A stretch of DNA of 64,000 nt from positions 9,055 to 73,054 of the forward strand of contig DAVZID010000007.1 in assembly GCA_052273485.1 (NCBI GenBank). Reading direction: 5' to 3'. The translations under genes and the position numbers were made by a program. Of this stretch, positions 1 through 9,260 are shown piece by piece (position 1 is the first letter of the stretch; every line of letters starts with the position of its first letter). The DNA comes from Anthropogastromicrobium sp052273485. Lineage in GTDB: Bacteria > Bacillota > Clostridia > Lachnospirales > Lachnospiraceae. The notes beneath the pieces are model-generated. The model was given only the letters and a program-made list of their open reading frames with translations, was not told where the DNA came from and searched no databases.

Positions 1-822
1 ACTGACATCGTATTTGCCACCATTTTAAGCGAGGCTTCTGCTGCCTTTTTTGTCTGGTGCAGCCGTCTTCAGACAAAAAAGCGAACGATAAAACGCACAG
101 TCTCCTATCCCACGCTCATCCGTGAGCTTACCCTGACCGCCTCCCCGATCTGCGCAAATCGTCTAAGTCAAACCTTTGTAACAGCAATTGAAAGCATGAT
201 GATCCCAGTCTGTCTGCGTCGCTTTGGCCTGTCCGATTCAGAAGCACTTTCTCTTTTTGGTGTTCTGACGGCGATGGCAATGCCCTTTATCCTATTTCCA
301 TCTATTTTAACAGGCTCCATGGCGGTGCTGTTATTGCCAAAGGTAGCCTCTGCTCACACCGCTCAAAATCGCGAGAAGCTTTTGTATTACAGCCGTTGCG
401 CAATTCTTTTTTCTCTCGGACTTGGCTGTGGCTGTACCGCCTTTTTTTATCTTGCCGGTCCATTTCTTGGCAATCTGTTTTTTGACAGCGCCTCTGCCGG
501 TCTGTACATACGAAAGCTTTCCCTTCTATGTCCATTTCTCTATCTTGGAATCACCTGTGGCAGCATTTTAAACGGACTTGGAAAATCTGGTGCTGTCCTT
601 GTCCATACACTGCTGTCCTTTGCGCTTCGCATCGGCGGCGCTGTTCTTTTGATTCCAGTTGGCGGCATAGGAGGTTACCTGCTTGGTCTTTTAACCTCAG
701 CGCTGTTACTCTGCACACTTCATTTATCGTCTATCCGAAGGGCATTTGCCACGATGGACACCAATGAGCACACAAATTCCAATGAATCTAGTCAAGCCTC
801 TGACACTCATGCGTCAGTCTAG
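1..822 (+). CDS. SpoVB/MurJ-like polysaccharide flippase family protein (5' end outside window)
   Basis: The reading frame is open from the first base of the window, so the gene begins upstream and only the last 273 codons are seen. The visible part is very hydrophobic, with at least five membrane-spanning stretches separated by short basic loops. Its pattern (SILTGSMAVLLLPKVASA, then SILNGLGKS in a later loop) is that of the MATE/oligosaccharide-flippase superfamily, particularly the SpoVB branch of Clostridia, which moves lipid-linked precursors across the membrane during spore cortex or wall synthesis. The protein ends in a polar Asn/Ser/Thr-rich tail. It converges on the next gene with a 9-bp overlap of the 3' ends. 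The family assignment is good; whether it is SpoVB itself or a paralogue cannot be told from the fragment. Confidence 0.75.
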   Translation, partial: TDIVFATILSEASAAFFVWCSRLQTKKRTIKRTVSYPTLIRELTLTASPICANRLSQTFVTAIESMMIPVCLRRFGLSDSEALSLFGVLTAMAMPFILFPSILTGSMAVLLLPKVASAHTAQNREKLLYYSRCAILFSLGLGCGCTAFFYLAGPFLGNLFFDSASAGLYIRKLSLLCPFLYLGITCGSILNGLGKSGAVLVHTLLSFALRIGGAVLLIPVGGIGGYLLGLLTSALLLCTLHLSSIRRAFATMDTNEHTNSNESSQASDTHASV

Positions 823-1398
823 CACTAGCTTTCCATTTACCACATGATAGTCACGGTAGCGATGACGCAGCAGCTTTTTTCTCATGTACGAAAACGTGTA
901 CGCTTCTCCCTTTACCGCGGTCATCTTTAGCAGATACTCCAGAAGAAAACGCGTCTCATCGTTCATTACATAATTTTCCTTTGCACGCGCATAATACTCC
1001 CACGCGCTGCGGCAGGTATACTTCTCTTTCTGGTAATTACGGCTTGCACTGATACGATCAATCACCATCTCTGCGACAAAGCGCTTTGGCATCTTTGCCC
1101 CAATAAAGCCGTCCGCCGGATTCACAGCATAATCGATCCAGTACTCAAAATGATGGCGGTTGCGCCCCTTGTGGTGCAGCCAGCCCTGCGAATAGCCCTT
1201 CTCCTCTTTCTCTCGATTGATCGGGCTTCGCTTTCCTCTCTCATAATATTTTACACCTGCTAAAAACTCAACCGGTGCATATTTGGACAGGTCATGCATC
1301 AGTCCTTGATACACTAGACCGACCCGAATACAGTCTCTTGTGACCAACCATTTGTGATGATTGATCGTGTGAAGATGTCCCAAAAATTGTTTTATCAT
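814..1398 (-). CDS. DUF5662 family protein
   Basis: A 194-residue soluble protein rich in His, Tyr, Arg and Lys. The N-terminal half contains INHHKWLV, LMHDLSKYAP and a histidine-rich stretch around HHKGRNRHHFEYW. These are the hallmarks of DUF5662, a family common in gut Firmicutes with no established biochemical function. The conserved HD and HH pairs make an HD-like metal-binding fold possible, but that is inference. The start is supported by GGAAGGAG six bases before the ATG. It is divergent from the cellobiose phosphorylase gene and overlaps the end of the flippase gene tail to tail. Confidence 0.7.
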   Translation of the reverse strand: MIKQFLGHLHTINHHKWLVTRDCIRVGLVYQGLMHDLSKYAPVEFLAGVKYYERGKRSPINREKEEKGYSQGWLHHKGRNRHHFEYWIDYAVNPADGFIGAKMPKRFVAEMVIDRISASRNYQKEKYTCRSAWEYYARAKENYVMNDETRFLLEYLLKMTAVKGEAYTFSYMRKKLLRHRYRDYHVVNGKLVLD

Positions 1399-1525
1399 GT
1401 TCTGCTCCTTCCAACAATAGTTACAATGTGTTCACAAAGTCATCCAGTTTCTTTCGTAAATCTTTCCAACAAATGCAAAAATCAGGTCATTTTCTTTGGT
1501 TTGCCAATTTTTTTGCAAAAAAATT

Positions 1526-1576
1526 ACGAAAACGTTTTCGTTTTCTCTTGATTTTTTATTTTTTTTCTACTATACT
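1526..1576 (+). promoter_or_regulatory. Promoter and palindromic operator of the cellobiose phosphorylase gene
   Basis: A sigma-A promoter with -35 TTGATT (1548-1553), a 17-bp spacer and -10 TATACT (1571-1576). Directly upstream lies a perfect 16-bp palindrome, ACGAAAACGTTTTCGT (1526-1541), with the central CG typical of LacI/GalR-family operators. The palindrome ends six bases before the -35 box, so a bound regulator could block or contact RNA polymerase. Promoter and palindrome are seen directly; the regulator family is inferred. Confidence 0.7.
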
Positions 1577-1635
1577 GAATGCAACAGGGTTTTACCGCTC
1601 GAATTTTTGGATAACCCGAAGAAAAGGAGGTTGCT

Positions 1636-4071
1636 ATGAAATACGGTTATTTCGATGACAGCTCCAGAGAGTATGTCATTACCACCCCAAAAACTCCTCT
1701 ACCGTGGATCAACTATCTTGGCTGCGAGGATTTCTTTTCCATTAAGTCCAACACCAGTGGAGGTTACTGCTTCTACAAAGATGCAAAGCTTCTGCGTCTT
1801 ACACGTTATCGCTATAATAATGTTCCGTTTGATGATGGCGGTCATTATTTCTACATAAAGGATGGCGATACGGTTTGGAATCCAGGCTGGCAGCCAGTAC
1901 AGACTGAGCTTGACAGCTACGAGTGCCGCCATGGTATGGGCTACAGCATTTTTACAGGCATGAAAAACGGCCTGAAAGCACAGGTTACTTCGTTCGTTCC
2001 GATGGGTTACACCTGTGAGGTCAACAAATTAACTTTAACCAATGAGTCCGATACTGTCAAGAATTTTTCTGTATTTTCTTACGTAGAGTTCTGTCTATGG
2101 AACGCAATGGATGATATGACAAACTTCCAGAGAAACTTCAGTACCGGTGAGGTTGAGGTCATGGGTTCTGTTATCATTCATAAGACTGAGTATCGTGAGC
2201 GCCGCAGACACTATGCAATCTTTGGTGTAAACGCTCCGGTAGACGGCTTTGATACCGACCGTGACAGTTTCCTTGGTGCATACCGCGGCTATCACAATCC
2301 TCAGGTTGTTGAGGAAGGAAAGTCCAGAAATTCCATGGCAAGCGGCTGGGCTCCAATCGGAAGCCATCAGATCAATGTTTCCTTACAGCCAGGCGAGACA
2401 AAGACTTATATCTATGTACTTGGCTACTGTGAGAATCCAGCAGATCAAAAGTGGGAGTCTCAAGGTGTCGTAAACAAGGCTCCGGCAAAGGCTCTTATGA
2501 ATGCATTTGCAACCGAGGCACAGGCAGACGCTGCACTCGATCACTTAAAGGAATACTGGAGCAGCCTGCTTGGCAAGTTCCATGTTGAGTCCGATTACAC
2601 CGAAATGAACCGTATGGTTAACGTATGGAATCAGTATCAGTGTATGGTTACCTTCAACATGTCCCGTTCTGCTTCTTATTTTGAGTCTGGTATTGGCCGT
2701 GGAATGGGCTTCCGCGATTCCTGCCAGGATCTGTTTGGTTTCGTTCATTTGATTCCTGAAAAAGCAAGACAGCGTATTATTGATATCGCATCCACTCAGA
2801 TGGAGGACGGAAGTGCCTATCATCAGTACCAGCCATTGACAAAGCGTGGTAATTCCGATATCGGAAGCGGCTTTAACGATGACCCGCTGTGGCTGATCGC
2901 TGCAGTAGCGGCTTATATCAAGGAGACTGGCGATTACTCCATCCTTGAAGAGTCCGTTCCATTTGATAACAAGGAAGAGACCGCCGTTCCGTTAATGGAG
3001 CATCTGCGTCGTTCCTTCAACTTTACCGTTACCCACCGCGGACCACACAAGCTGCCGTTAATCGGACGTGCTGACTGGAACGACTGTCTGAACTTAAACT
3101 GCTTCTCTTCCGAGCCAGGTGAATCCTTCCAGACAAGTGGACCTTCTGAGGGACCAGTTGCAGAGTCTGTCTTCATCGCAGGTATGTTTGTAAAATATGG
3201 AAAAGAATATGCAGAGCTTTGCCGCAGACAGGGACTGGACAAGGAAGCTGCTGATGCGGACGCACAGGTAGCCGATATGTATCAGACCATCCTGACTGCA
3301 GGCTGGGACGGCGAGTGGTTTGTCCGTGCTTATGACGCTTACGAGAACAAGGTTGGTTCCCACGAGTGCGAGGACGGTCAGATCTTCATCGAGCCGCAGG
3401 GATTCTGTGTACTGGCCGGTGTCGGCATAAAGGAAGGCCACGCAGAGAAGGCACTTGCCAGCGTAGAAAAGATTCTTGATACCAAGTACGGTATTGTTTT
3501 ACTGCAACCAGCTTATAAGGATTATCACCTTGAGCTTGGTGAAGTTTCCTCCTATCCGCCGGGATATAAGGAAAATGCCGGTATCTTCTGCCACAACAAT
3601 CCATGGATTTCCATCGCTGAGACCTGTGTTGGTCACGGAAACCGTGCATTTGAAGTTTACCGTAAGATCTGCCCGGCATACATCGAAGGCATCAGTGAAA
3701 TTCATCGCACCGAGCCATATGTATATTCCCAGATGATCGCTGGTAAGGATGCAAAGAACTTCGGTGAGGCAAAGAACAGCTGGCTGACCGGAACTGCTGC
3801 ATGGACCTTCTTAAATGTGTCTCAGGCAATCCTTGGTATCCAACCAGATTATGACGGTCTCGTTGTCGATCCGTGTATCCCATCTGAGCTTTCCGGATTT
3901 ACCATCACCAGAAAGTTCCGCGATGTCACCTACACCATCGAAGTAAAGAATCCAAACAAGAGCCAGAAGGGTATCTCCAAGCTGATCGTTGACGGTGTCA
4001 CCGTTGATGGCAACCAGATCCCATACGATGCTTCCAAGAAGCAGATTCATGTGGTTGCTGTACTGGACTGA
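1636..4071 (+). CDS. Cellobiose phosphorylase (GH94)
   Basis: This 811-residue protein matches GH94 cellobiose phosphorylases closely along its whole length (N-terminal MKYGYFDDSSREYVIT, central GIGRGMGFRDSCQDL, GRADWNDCLNLNC, C-terminal KNSWLTGTAAW). The enzyme splits imported cellobiose with phosphate into glucose 1-phosphate and glucose in the cytoplasm, saving ATP compared with hydrolysis. The WND motif places the catalytic acid at Asp483. There is no signal peptide, as expected. AGGAGG lies five bases before the ATG. Similarity is far stronger to clostridial cellobiose phosphorylases than to the chitobiose or cellodextrin branches, so substrate assignment is fairly firm. The gene is alone behind its own promoter and operator and is followed by two hairpins. 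No transporter or regulator for it is present nearby. Confidence 0.95.
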   Translation: MKYGYFDDSSREYVITTPKTPLPWINYLGCEDFFSIKSNTSGGYCFYKDAKLLRLTRYRYNNVPFDDGGHYFYIKDGDTVWNPGWQPVQTELDSYECRHGMGYSIFTGMKNGLKAQVTSFVPMGYTCEVNKLTLTNESDTVKNFSVFSYVEFCLWNAMDDMTNFQRNFSTGEVEVMGSVIIHKTEYRERRRHYAIFGVNAPVDGFDTDRDSFLGAYRGYHNPQVVEEGKSRNSMASGWAPIGSHQINVSLQPGETKTYIYVLGYCENPADQKWESQGVVNKAPAKALMNAFATEAQADAALDHLKEYWSSLLGKFHVESDYTEMNRMVNVWNQYQCMVTFNMSRSASYFESGIGRGMGFRDSCQDLFGFVHLIPEKARQRIIDIASTQMEDGSAYHQYQPLTKRGNSDIGSGFNDDPLWLIAAVAAYIKETGDYSILEESVPFDNKEETAVPLMEHLRRSFNFTVTHRGPHKLPLIGRADWNDCLNLNCFSSEPGESFQTSGPSEGPVAESVFIAGMFVKYGKEYAELCRRQGLDKEAADADAQVADMYQTILTAGWDGEWFVRAYDAYENKVGSHECEDGQIFIEPQGFCVLAGVGIKEGHAEKALASVEKILDTKYGIVLLQPAYKDYHLELGEVSSYPPGYKENAGIFCHNNPWISIAETCVGHGNRAFEVYRKICPAYIEGISEIHRTEPYVYSQMIAGKDAKNFGEAKNSWLTGTAAWTFLNVSQAILGIQPDYDGLVVDPCIPSELSGFTITRKFRDVTYTIEVKNPNKSQKGISKLIVDGVTVDGNQIPYDASKKQIHVVAVLD

Positions 4072-4081
4072 TAAAAAATCA

Positions 4082-4130
4082 TTGGAAAGTGTAAAGCAGT
4101 AATACTATTTGCTTTTGGAACACTTTCCAA
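4082..4130 (+). terminator. Large hairpin just after the cellobiose phosphorylase gene
   Basis: Arms TTGGAAAGTGT (4082-4092) and ACACTTTCCAA (4120-4130) pair perfectly, and inner AAAGCA / TGCTTT extend the stem. It starts 10 bases after the stop codon. There is no T-run behind it, so it may be an mRNA 3'-end stabiliser rather than the terminator proper, which follows at 4149-4198. Confidence 0.55.
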
Positions 4131-4148
4131 ACCACCTTAATGCATAAC

Positions 4149-4198
4149 AAAAAGCCTCTTTGAATACATGTTAGTAAACATGTTCAAAGAGGCTTTTT
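4149..4198 (+). terminator. Intrinsic terminator, probably bidirectional
   Basis: A 16-bp perfect stem (4149-4164 with 4183-4198) with an A-rich 5' flank and a T-rich 3' end, plus inner ACATG/CATGT pairing. It can terminate the cellobiose phosphorylase transcript on the plus strand. In the other direction it could stop transcripts running out of the transglutaminase gene. The start codon of the next gene is only one base beyond it. Confidence 0.8.
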
Positions 4199-4199
4199 C

Positions 4200-4550
4200 A
4201 TGCGTTCAAAACTTTTTCCTGTGGTTCGCACGCTTCTTCTTTCATTTCTGATTAGTATCCTAATTCTCTGCCTGATGGCACTTCTAATGTGGAAGCTTTC
4301 GCTGTCAGACGGGCAGATAAAGACAGGACTGTATCTGTCCTATCTTCTCTCCTGCCTGTTCGGTGGCTTCTGCTTTGGACGCATCTTTCCAAAAAGGCGC
4401 ATCCTCTGGGGACTTTGCTTTGGAATCGGATATTTCCTGCTCCTCGCACTCATCTGTCTAATCGTCGCAAAGGGGACATTATCGTATCCTGCATTTCTCA
4501 CCCTTGGCCTATGCTGCCTCGGAGGGTGCGCAGGGGCGTTCTTTAGTTAG
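4200..4550 (+). CDS. TIGR04086 family small membrane protein
   Basis: A 116-residue protein with four predicted membrane helices (about residues 12-32, 43-60, 68-88 and 95-115), small Gly/Cys-rich loops and no catalytic motif. Size, topology and the GGFCFGRIF and GCAGAFF segments match TIGR04086/YrzE-type membrane proteins of Firmicutes, whose function is unknown. No other in-frame start fits: the ATG at 4200 lies one base after the hairpin, and the only Shine-Dalgarno-like string (AAAGAGG, 4186-4192) is inside its 3' arm. The gene ends converging with the transglutaminase gene, overlapping it by 4 bp. Confidence 0.65.
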   Translation: MRSKLFPVVRTLLLSFLISILILCLMALLMWKLSLSDGQIKTGLYLSYLLSCLFGGFCFGRIFPKRRILWGLCFGIGYFLLLALICLIVAKGTLSYPAFLTLGLCCLGGCAGAFFS

Positions 4551-7090
4551 CAGAAGCACCTTCCATAGCGATACCACAGCCTCTTGATGCGGCTCTGCCG
4601 TGCAGTCGCATCGGACGCCATATCACGGTACAGTTGCGCCGTCTCATCGCGAAGCTCCGTTCCATACGCATGATCACTAAAGGTCAACTCCTGAAGCAGA
4701 TCCTGTAGCCACATCAGCTTATCCTGCGTCATTGTCGGGAACGACTCTTGAAGATGAGTCGCATCCGTTGCGATACTGATCTTCTCAAGACCTTCCGCCT
4801 CACACAATGCATCCATTCTGGCAAGCGCATAGAGCAGTGCTTCTTTCGGCTCGCCCTTTAAATGCTGTTCCTGACGCTGCAAACGCATCTTTCTCTGGTA
4901 GAGGATGCCAAAGAGAACCAGTACAACAAAGAGAACGCAGCCAAGCACGATTAAAATCACGCGAATTAAAAGCTGTAAGAAATGATTGTCCTTCGAGTTG
5001 TCCGAATTGTTCTGATTATTTTGATTATTCGGGTCACTTGGACTTTGCTGCTGATTCTGATCCGGCGATGTCGGCTGATTTTGATCGGATGGCTGATCGG
5101 AAGCTTGTGTCTCTTCAGATGTGCCGTCCGGTGTCGTTTCAAAAATACCTTCTACCGTTGCCTGCGGTGCTTCGGTTTCTGGTTCAGCCGGGTTTGTCGC
5201 ATTCTCTAGCTGATCGGAGCTGATCGTCGAATCGGTCGTATTCGAATCTGCTAAATCAGCCTCATCAATAAAGCCCGGTGTCACCTCAATCGGAATCCAG
5301 CCAACACCTTTTACGTAGATTTCTGCCCACGCATGTGCCGCCTCATCCATGATCGCCTGTGCGCCATTTTCTGAGCTTAGGTCTCGTACCAGATAGCCCT
5401 CAACGTAGCGCGCCGGGATTCCATAAAGACGGAATAACAATACGGCTGCCGATGCAAAGTGGGTGCAGACGCCTTGCTTGTTTTCATAGAGAAAATACTC
5501 GACATAATCATTTCCACGCGGTGTAGAACCTGGTGTCTTTGTGTAGGTGGCATGTTCCTCAAGTGTCGAACGCACAAAGGATACACAATCAGCAATGGAT
5601 GTGAACTTCTTCCCTGCATATTCCTCATAGAATGAATCAAGACCTTTTGTCGGAAGCGTCAGATAAACCGAATCCGCAAAGGCGCGGTAAGACGCATCCG
5701 ATGTCACTGCAGAACCTGCCGTCTCGAGCTTTTGAATATTGGAGAGGCGCTGTGTATTCATGTAGTACATCGAAAAGATCTCTCGGTCCGTATCCTGTTT
5801 TGGATACGCATCAAATGGCTCACCTGCCGTAACGTTCACCAGATCCGTTCCATACGGAATATATGAGAAGGCACTGTTTGCATCTACATCCGAAATAACG
5901 AGATCTCTTCTGGCAACCGATGCATCCCCATTATTATAAAGGTTTTCTAACACCTGATAATACTGGCTGCTTAAGCTGATGAGATCCATTCCAGTCGCAA
6001 GGCCTTCCTCGTTTTGCTTATCGCTAAGCTCCTTCCAGCCACTTCCTGTATAATTGCTTCCTACATAGCCGCGAATATAGAGCGGTGCATTCAAATCACT
6101 CGAGATATCCAGATACAGATGGGTCTCATCGTAATCACGAATTTCCTTGACATTGCTAAGTCTTCCACCATGAACACCGCTGCTGCGGATGATGTCGACT
6201 GGAAGCCAGTCCCACTCCCCTCTGGTTATCTTCTTCCAGAGGGTTTCCATACTCTTTAACAGATCGCCATTTCGAATGTCCTCGCGAATCTGACTCTGTG
6301 CCTCATAGCCATCCGTAAAAGCCGGCCCAATTACAAATCGGCTAAATGGAAGTAAAAGCAAAAATAAAGCTGCAATCACTGCCGATGTCTGCCAGCGAAG
6401 CATACCAAATGCACTGCTGCTCATCTTAACCGTGACCGTACGCACACTAAAACTCTCACGATAACGGCTGTACTGCAGTGAAAACATGCCCACTAACACA
6501 AACAGCATCATCAAAAAAGCTGGCATTGCTGGCAGTTTTCCGACCGCAAGTGCAAATACAAAGATTATGGCAAAAATCAACGCCGTCACGCGCCCATCGA
6601 GTGAGCGGATCGTTCCAAGCGATAATAACGCTGCAAGCAAAAATGATACAAATAAAAGCGTAAGCAAAAGTGCACTGCCCGATACTGGCCCAATTGCAGC
6701 AAGTGAAACTTTCGCACTGTAATACTCATTAATATAGCCTGCGTAGATGTTATAAAAGCCAAGAAGGCCATTAAAAATGCTACTGTGAAAAATCACACCA
6801 AGTAAGATAAAAATACCCAACACAACGGGCCAGGTAATTGCCCTGCTAATCGGAAGCTCCCATGCCGCTGTTATCAAAAGGCAGATCAAAACAGTCCCTA
6901 CCACAAGCAGCACATAATTTAGCTCGAGGTCATACGTAAGTGCAAGTCCGAGCACCACACCAAGCATTCCTATCAAAAAATACAGAAAGCGCAGCAATAA
7001 AAACAGCCGCTCATGAAACTTGCCGTGAGTCCGGATTCGGTCTGCCTGAACAACCTGCTCGACCAGAATGCCCTTCTCTTCGTTTTCCAT
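4547..7090 (-). CDS. Transglutaminase-domain membrane protein (TgpA-like)
   Basis: An 847-residue protein. The N-terminal third holds about eight membrane helices. An extracytoplasmic region follows with a transglutaminase-like core whose triad can be read as Cys542 (GVCTHFAS), His586 (AHAWAE) and Glu602 in PIEVTPGF, where Asp is more usual. A Gln/Asn/Asp/Ser-rich linker, one more membrane helix and a cytoplasmic helical tail complete it, matching the TgpA/DUF3488-DUF4129 layout. It is third in a moxR - DUF58 - transglutaminase run, 36 bp behind the DUF58 gene, with GGAGG before the ATG. Such cassettes are widespread and thought to act in maturation of envelope proteins; the substrate is not known. 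The Glu in place of Asp may lower or alter activity. Confidence 0.85.
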   Translation of the reverse strand: MENEEKGILVEQVVQADRIRTHGKFHERLFLLLRFLYFLIGMLGVVLGLALTYDLELNYVLLVVGTVLICLLITAAWELPISRAITWPVVLGIFILLGVIFHSSIFNGLLGFYNIYAGYINEYYSAKVSLAAIGPVSGSALLLTLLFVSFLLAALLSLGTIRSLDGRVTALIFAIIFVFALAVGKLPAMPAFLMMLFVLVGMFSLQYSRYRESFSVRTVTVKMSSSAFGMLRWQTSAVIAALFLLLLPFSRFVIGPAFTDGYEAQSQIREDIRNGDLLKSMETLWKKITRGEWDWLPVDIIRSSGVHGGRLSNVKEIRDYDETHLYLDISSDLNAPLYIRGYVGSNYTGSGWKELSDKQNEEGLATGMDLISLSSQYYQVLENLYNNGDASVARRDLVISDVDANSAFSYIPYGTDLVNVTAGEPFDAYPKQDTDREIFSMYYMNTQRLSNIQKLETAGSAVTSDASYRAFADSVYLTLPTKGLDSFYEEYAGKKFTSIADCVSFVRSTLEEHATYTKTPGSTPRGNDYVEYFLYENKQGVCTHFASAAVLLFRLYGIPARYVEGYLVRDLSSENGAQAIMDEAAHAWAEIYVKGVGWIPIEVTPGFIDEADLADSNTTDSTISSDQLENATNPAEPETEAPQATVEGIFETTPDGTSEETQASDQPSDQNQPTSPDQNQQQSPSDPNNQNNQNNSDNSKDNHFLQLLIRVILIVLGCVLFVVLVLFGILYQRKMRLQRQEQHLKGEPKEALLYALARMDALCEAEGLEKISIATDATHLQESFPTMTQDKLMWLQDLLQELTFSDHAYGTELRDETAQLYRDMASDATARQSRIKRLWYRYGRCFC

Positions 7091-7126
7091 GAAGTTCCTC
7101 CTTCATTCTTCACTTAAAGTAATTCA

Positions 7127-8227
7127 TCAGATCTCAATCAACTCATGGATCTCATTGATTGTAAGAATTGATTTCTTTGTGCCATCCGCTGACAAGAAAT
7201 CTCCTAACGGGTCATCCTGATTTGTATCCATACAACTGATAGCAATCATACGATACAGCGGTGCACTCCTACTGCTTTTGTATTCCTCCCAATACAACTG
7301 ATGCGTTTTCCTTGCACTGACAAGAAGCTTGCTCATAACAGCAGTAATGTCATCCATTCCCTTAATCAGATGCTCCTCAAATCCACCGTCACCATCCTGC
7401 GAATACCAGATCACACGATGATGGCACTCCTGAAAACAAAGCGCTGCCGAAAGCGAATAGCACAAATCATATACGGACTGAATCTCCTCGATCGTCTGAT
7501 AACGAAGATCCAGAAACAGGCCAACCGAATCGCTGATCGGACGGGACAGTTCCTTGATCATCATCTGATCAAGACGTGCTGTCATCTTCCAGTGTACTCT
7601 TGACATCTTGTCACCCTGACGAAACTCACGAATCTGATAGATCTCTGCCGGATCATCTCCCGCATGATGCTTATCATATTCCTCACTGTCACTGTCAAAA
7701 CTGCGGCACGCATCCGTTACTGCCACCTGTAAATCCAAAAGATGCGGCATAACAACACACTCTGCCTGCGCTGTAAACTGCTTTTTTCTCTGAAATAATC
7801 TTAAATAGTCAAACAGCACAATCCGATCAAACGTAATTTTTACTACACCACAATACGTTGAACAAAAGGTAAATGGCACCGTTACGGTAGCCCTTGCCGG
7901 TGCACGCAAATTAATATCATAGGATTCCTTTTCTCCGTCGAGTGTATTGCTAACCGTAACACGCACAGATGCATCGGTGATCGGAATCCATCCATTGTTA
8001 CAAAACCGAATCGGAATCTCTATCTTTTCCTCACAGTCTGCCACCTGTGGACCATGACCAATCTTTACCTGAACGTTTTTCTTTTGATACCAGGTGAGTG
8101 CAAACAACACAATCGGCAGCAGCAGCTCAAAAGCCAAAAATACACCTGGAACTGGACTCTCATACATCAGCGCAATATACGATGTAATGAGAATCAGTAA
8201 AACGTAGACAATTTTTCTTCCCCACAT
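7127..8227 (-). CDS. DUF58 domain-containing membrane protein
   Basis: A 366-residue protein with two N-terminal membrane helices (about residues 4-45), then a beta-rich segment and the DUF58 core. The signature IREFRQGDKMSRVHWKMTAR sits near residue 200 and is followed by a von Willebrand A-like C-terminal part. DUF58 proteins almost always pair with MoxR ATPases and are thought to be their client or adaptor at the membrane. Here the gene sits between moxR and the transglutaminase gene, which supports that reading. A hairpin in the 68-bp gap behind moxR may reduce its expression relative to the ATPase. Confidence 0.88.
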   Translation of the reverse strand: MWGRKIVYVLLILITSYIALMYESPVPGVFLAFELLLPIVLFALTWYQKKNVQVKIGHGPQVADCEEKIEIPIRFCNNGWIPITDASVRVTVSNTLDGEKESYDINLRAPARATVTVPFTFCSTYCGVVKITFDRIVLFDYLRLFQRKKQFTAQAECVVMPHLLDLQVAVTDACRSFDSDSEEYDKHHAGDDPAEIYQIREFRQGDKMSRVHWKMTARLDQMMIKELSRPISDSVGLFLDLRYQTIEEIQSVYDLCYSLSAALCFQECHHRVIWYSQDGDGGFEEHLIKGMDDITAVMSKLLVSARKTHQLYWEEYKSSRSAPLYRMIAISCMDTNQDDPLGDFLSADGTKKSILTINEIHELIEI

Positions 8228-8244
8228 AAATTTCTCCTTTCAGC

Positions 8245-8288
8245 AAAAAGCAAATAAAGGCCTTATAGAACATGTTCCTACAAGGCCT
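8245..8288 (-). terminator. Hairpin between moxR and the DUF58 gene (attenuator or partial terminator)
   Basis: Positions 8258-8272 and 8273-8288 form a near-perfect palindrome (AGGCCTT / AAGGCCT ends, CATG centre). On the minus strand it is followed by TTTATTTGCTTTTTG. It lies inside the operon, so it probably acts as a leaky terminator setting the moxR to DUF58 ratio. Confidence 0.6.
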
Positions 8289-8295
8289 GTCTTTC

Positions 8296-9240
8296 TTATT
8301 TTGCCTTTGGCTGAGGGATCAGCTTTAAGATCTGCTCCAAAATACCTTCTGCTGTCAGGCCACCAACTTTTGCTTTCGTATTTAAAATTAGACGGTGTGC
8401 ACAGACATCCGTAAAGACAGAAGCTACATCCGCTGGAACCACATAATCACGCTCCTGAAGATATGCATGTGCACTTGCCATATGAATCAGCGCAAGCGTT
8501 CCTCTCGGACTGACACCAAGGCTTAAATATTGATGCTTTCTGGTTGCATTAACCAGATCAGTCGTATACTGATAAATCAGATCATGGATAAATACCTTCT
8601 CGACTTCCTGCTTCATCTCCAAAATATCATCCACAGTAAGAGAGGACGGAATGTCATCAACCGAATATTCCTTCTTACTCTTCATCATAGAGATCTCATC
8701 TGCCTGACTCGGATAGCCAAGAGACATACGAACCATGAAACGGTCAAGCTGAGACTCCGGAAGCAGCTGCGTACCAGAAGAGCCTGTTGGATTCTCTGTT
8801 GCAATTACCATAAATGGCTGAGGAACCTCTCTCTTTACAGCATCAATTGTGACGGTACCTTCCTCCATAACCTCGAGCAGTGCAGACTGTGTCTTAGGCG
8901 ATGTACGGTTAATCTCATCGGCAAGAAACAAATTGCACATAACAGCGCCCGGATAATACACAAATTTTCCGGTGTCCTTCTGATACATATGATAACCACA
9001 TACATCAGACGGAAGCACATCCGGCGTAAACTGCATACGCTTCTGCTTTAAGGACAATGCTTTTGAAAATGCCAATGCTAATGTTGTCTTTCCAACACCT
9101 GGAATATCCTCCATCAGAATATGACCACCTGCAAGCATCGTACACATCAGCTTATTTAAGCTCTCATCCTTGCCCTTGATTACCTTTTTTATATCATCAA
9201 TTGCCTGCCAAACTTTCTTTACGTTCTGTATATTCTCCAT
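8296..9240 (-). CDS. MoxR-type AAA+ ATPase
   Basis: A MoxR ATPase of 314 residues from the preferred start. Walker A reads EDIPGVGKT at residues 44-52, Walker B is LFLADEINR, and the sensor region ENPTGSSGTQLLPESQLDRF is diagnostic of the MoxR family. MoxR proteins are cytoplasmic chaperone-like ATPases that act on von Willebrand A or DUF58 partners. The partner is encoded next, followed by a transglutaminase membrane protein. An ATG four codons upstream (9252) is also possible, but the chosen start has GAGAGG just before it. The gene begins about 20 bp after the membrane-anchored hypothetical gene and probably shares its transcript. Confidence 0.9.
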   Translation of the reverse strand: MENIQNVKKVWQAIDDIKKVIKGKDESLNKLMCTMLAGGHILMEDIPGVGKTTLALAFSKALSLKQKRMQFTPDVLPSDVCGYHMYQKDTGKFVYYPGAVMCNLFLADEINRTSPKTQSALLEVMEEGTVTIDAVKREVPQPFMVIATENPTGSSGTQLLPESQLDRFMVRMSLGYPSQADEISMMKSKKEYSVDDIPSSLTVDDILEMKQEVEKVFIHDLIYQYTTDLVNATRKHQYLSLGVSPRGTLALIHMASAHAYLQERDYVVPADVASVFTDVCAHRLILNTKAKVGGLTAEGILEQILKLIPQPKAK

Positions 9241-9260
9241 GTTTCCTCTCATTTCTTGTC

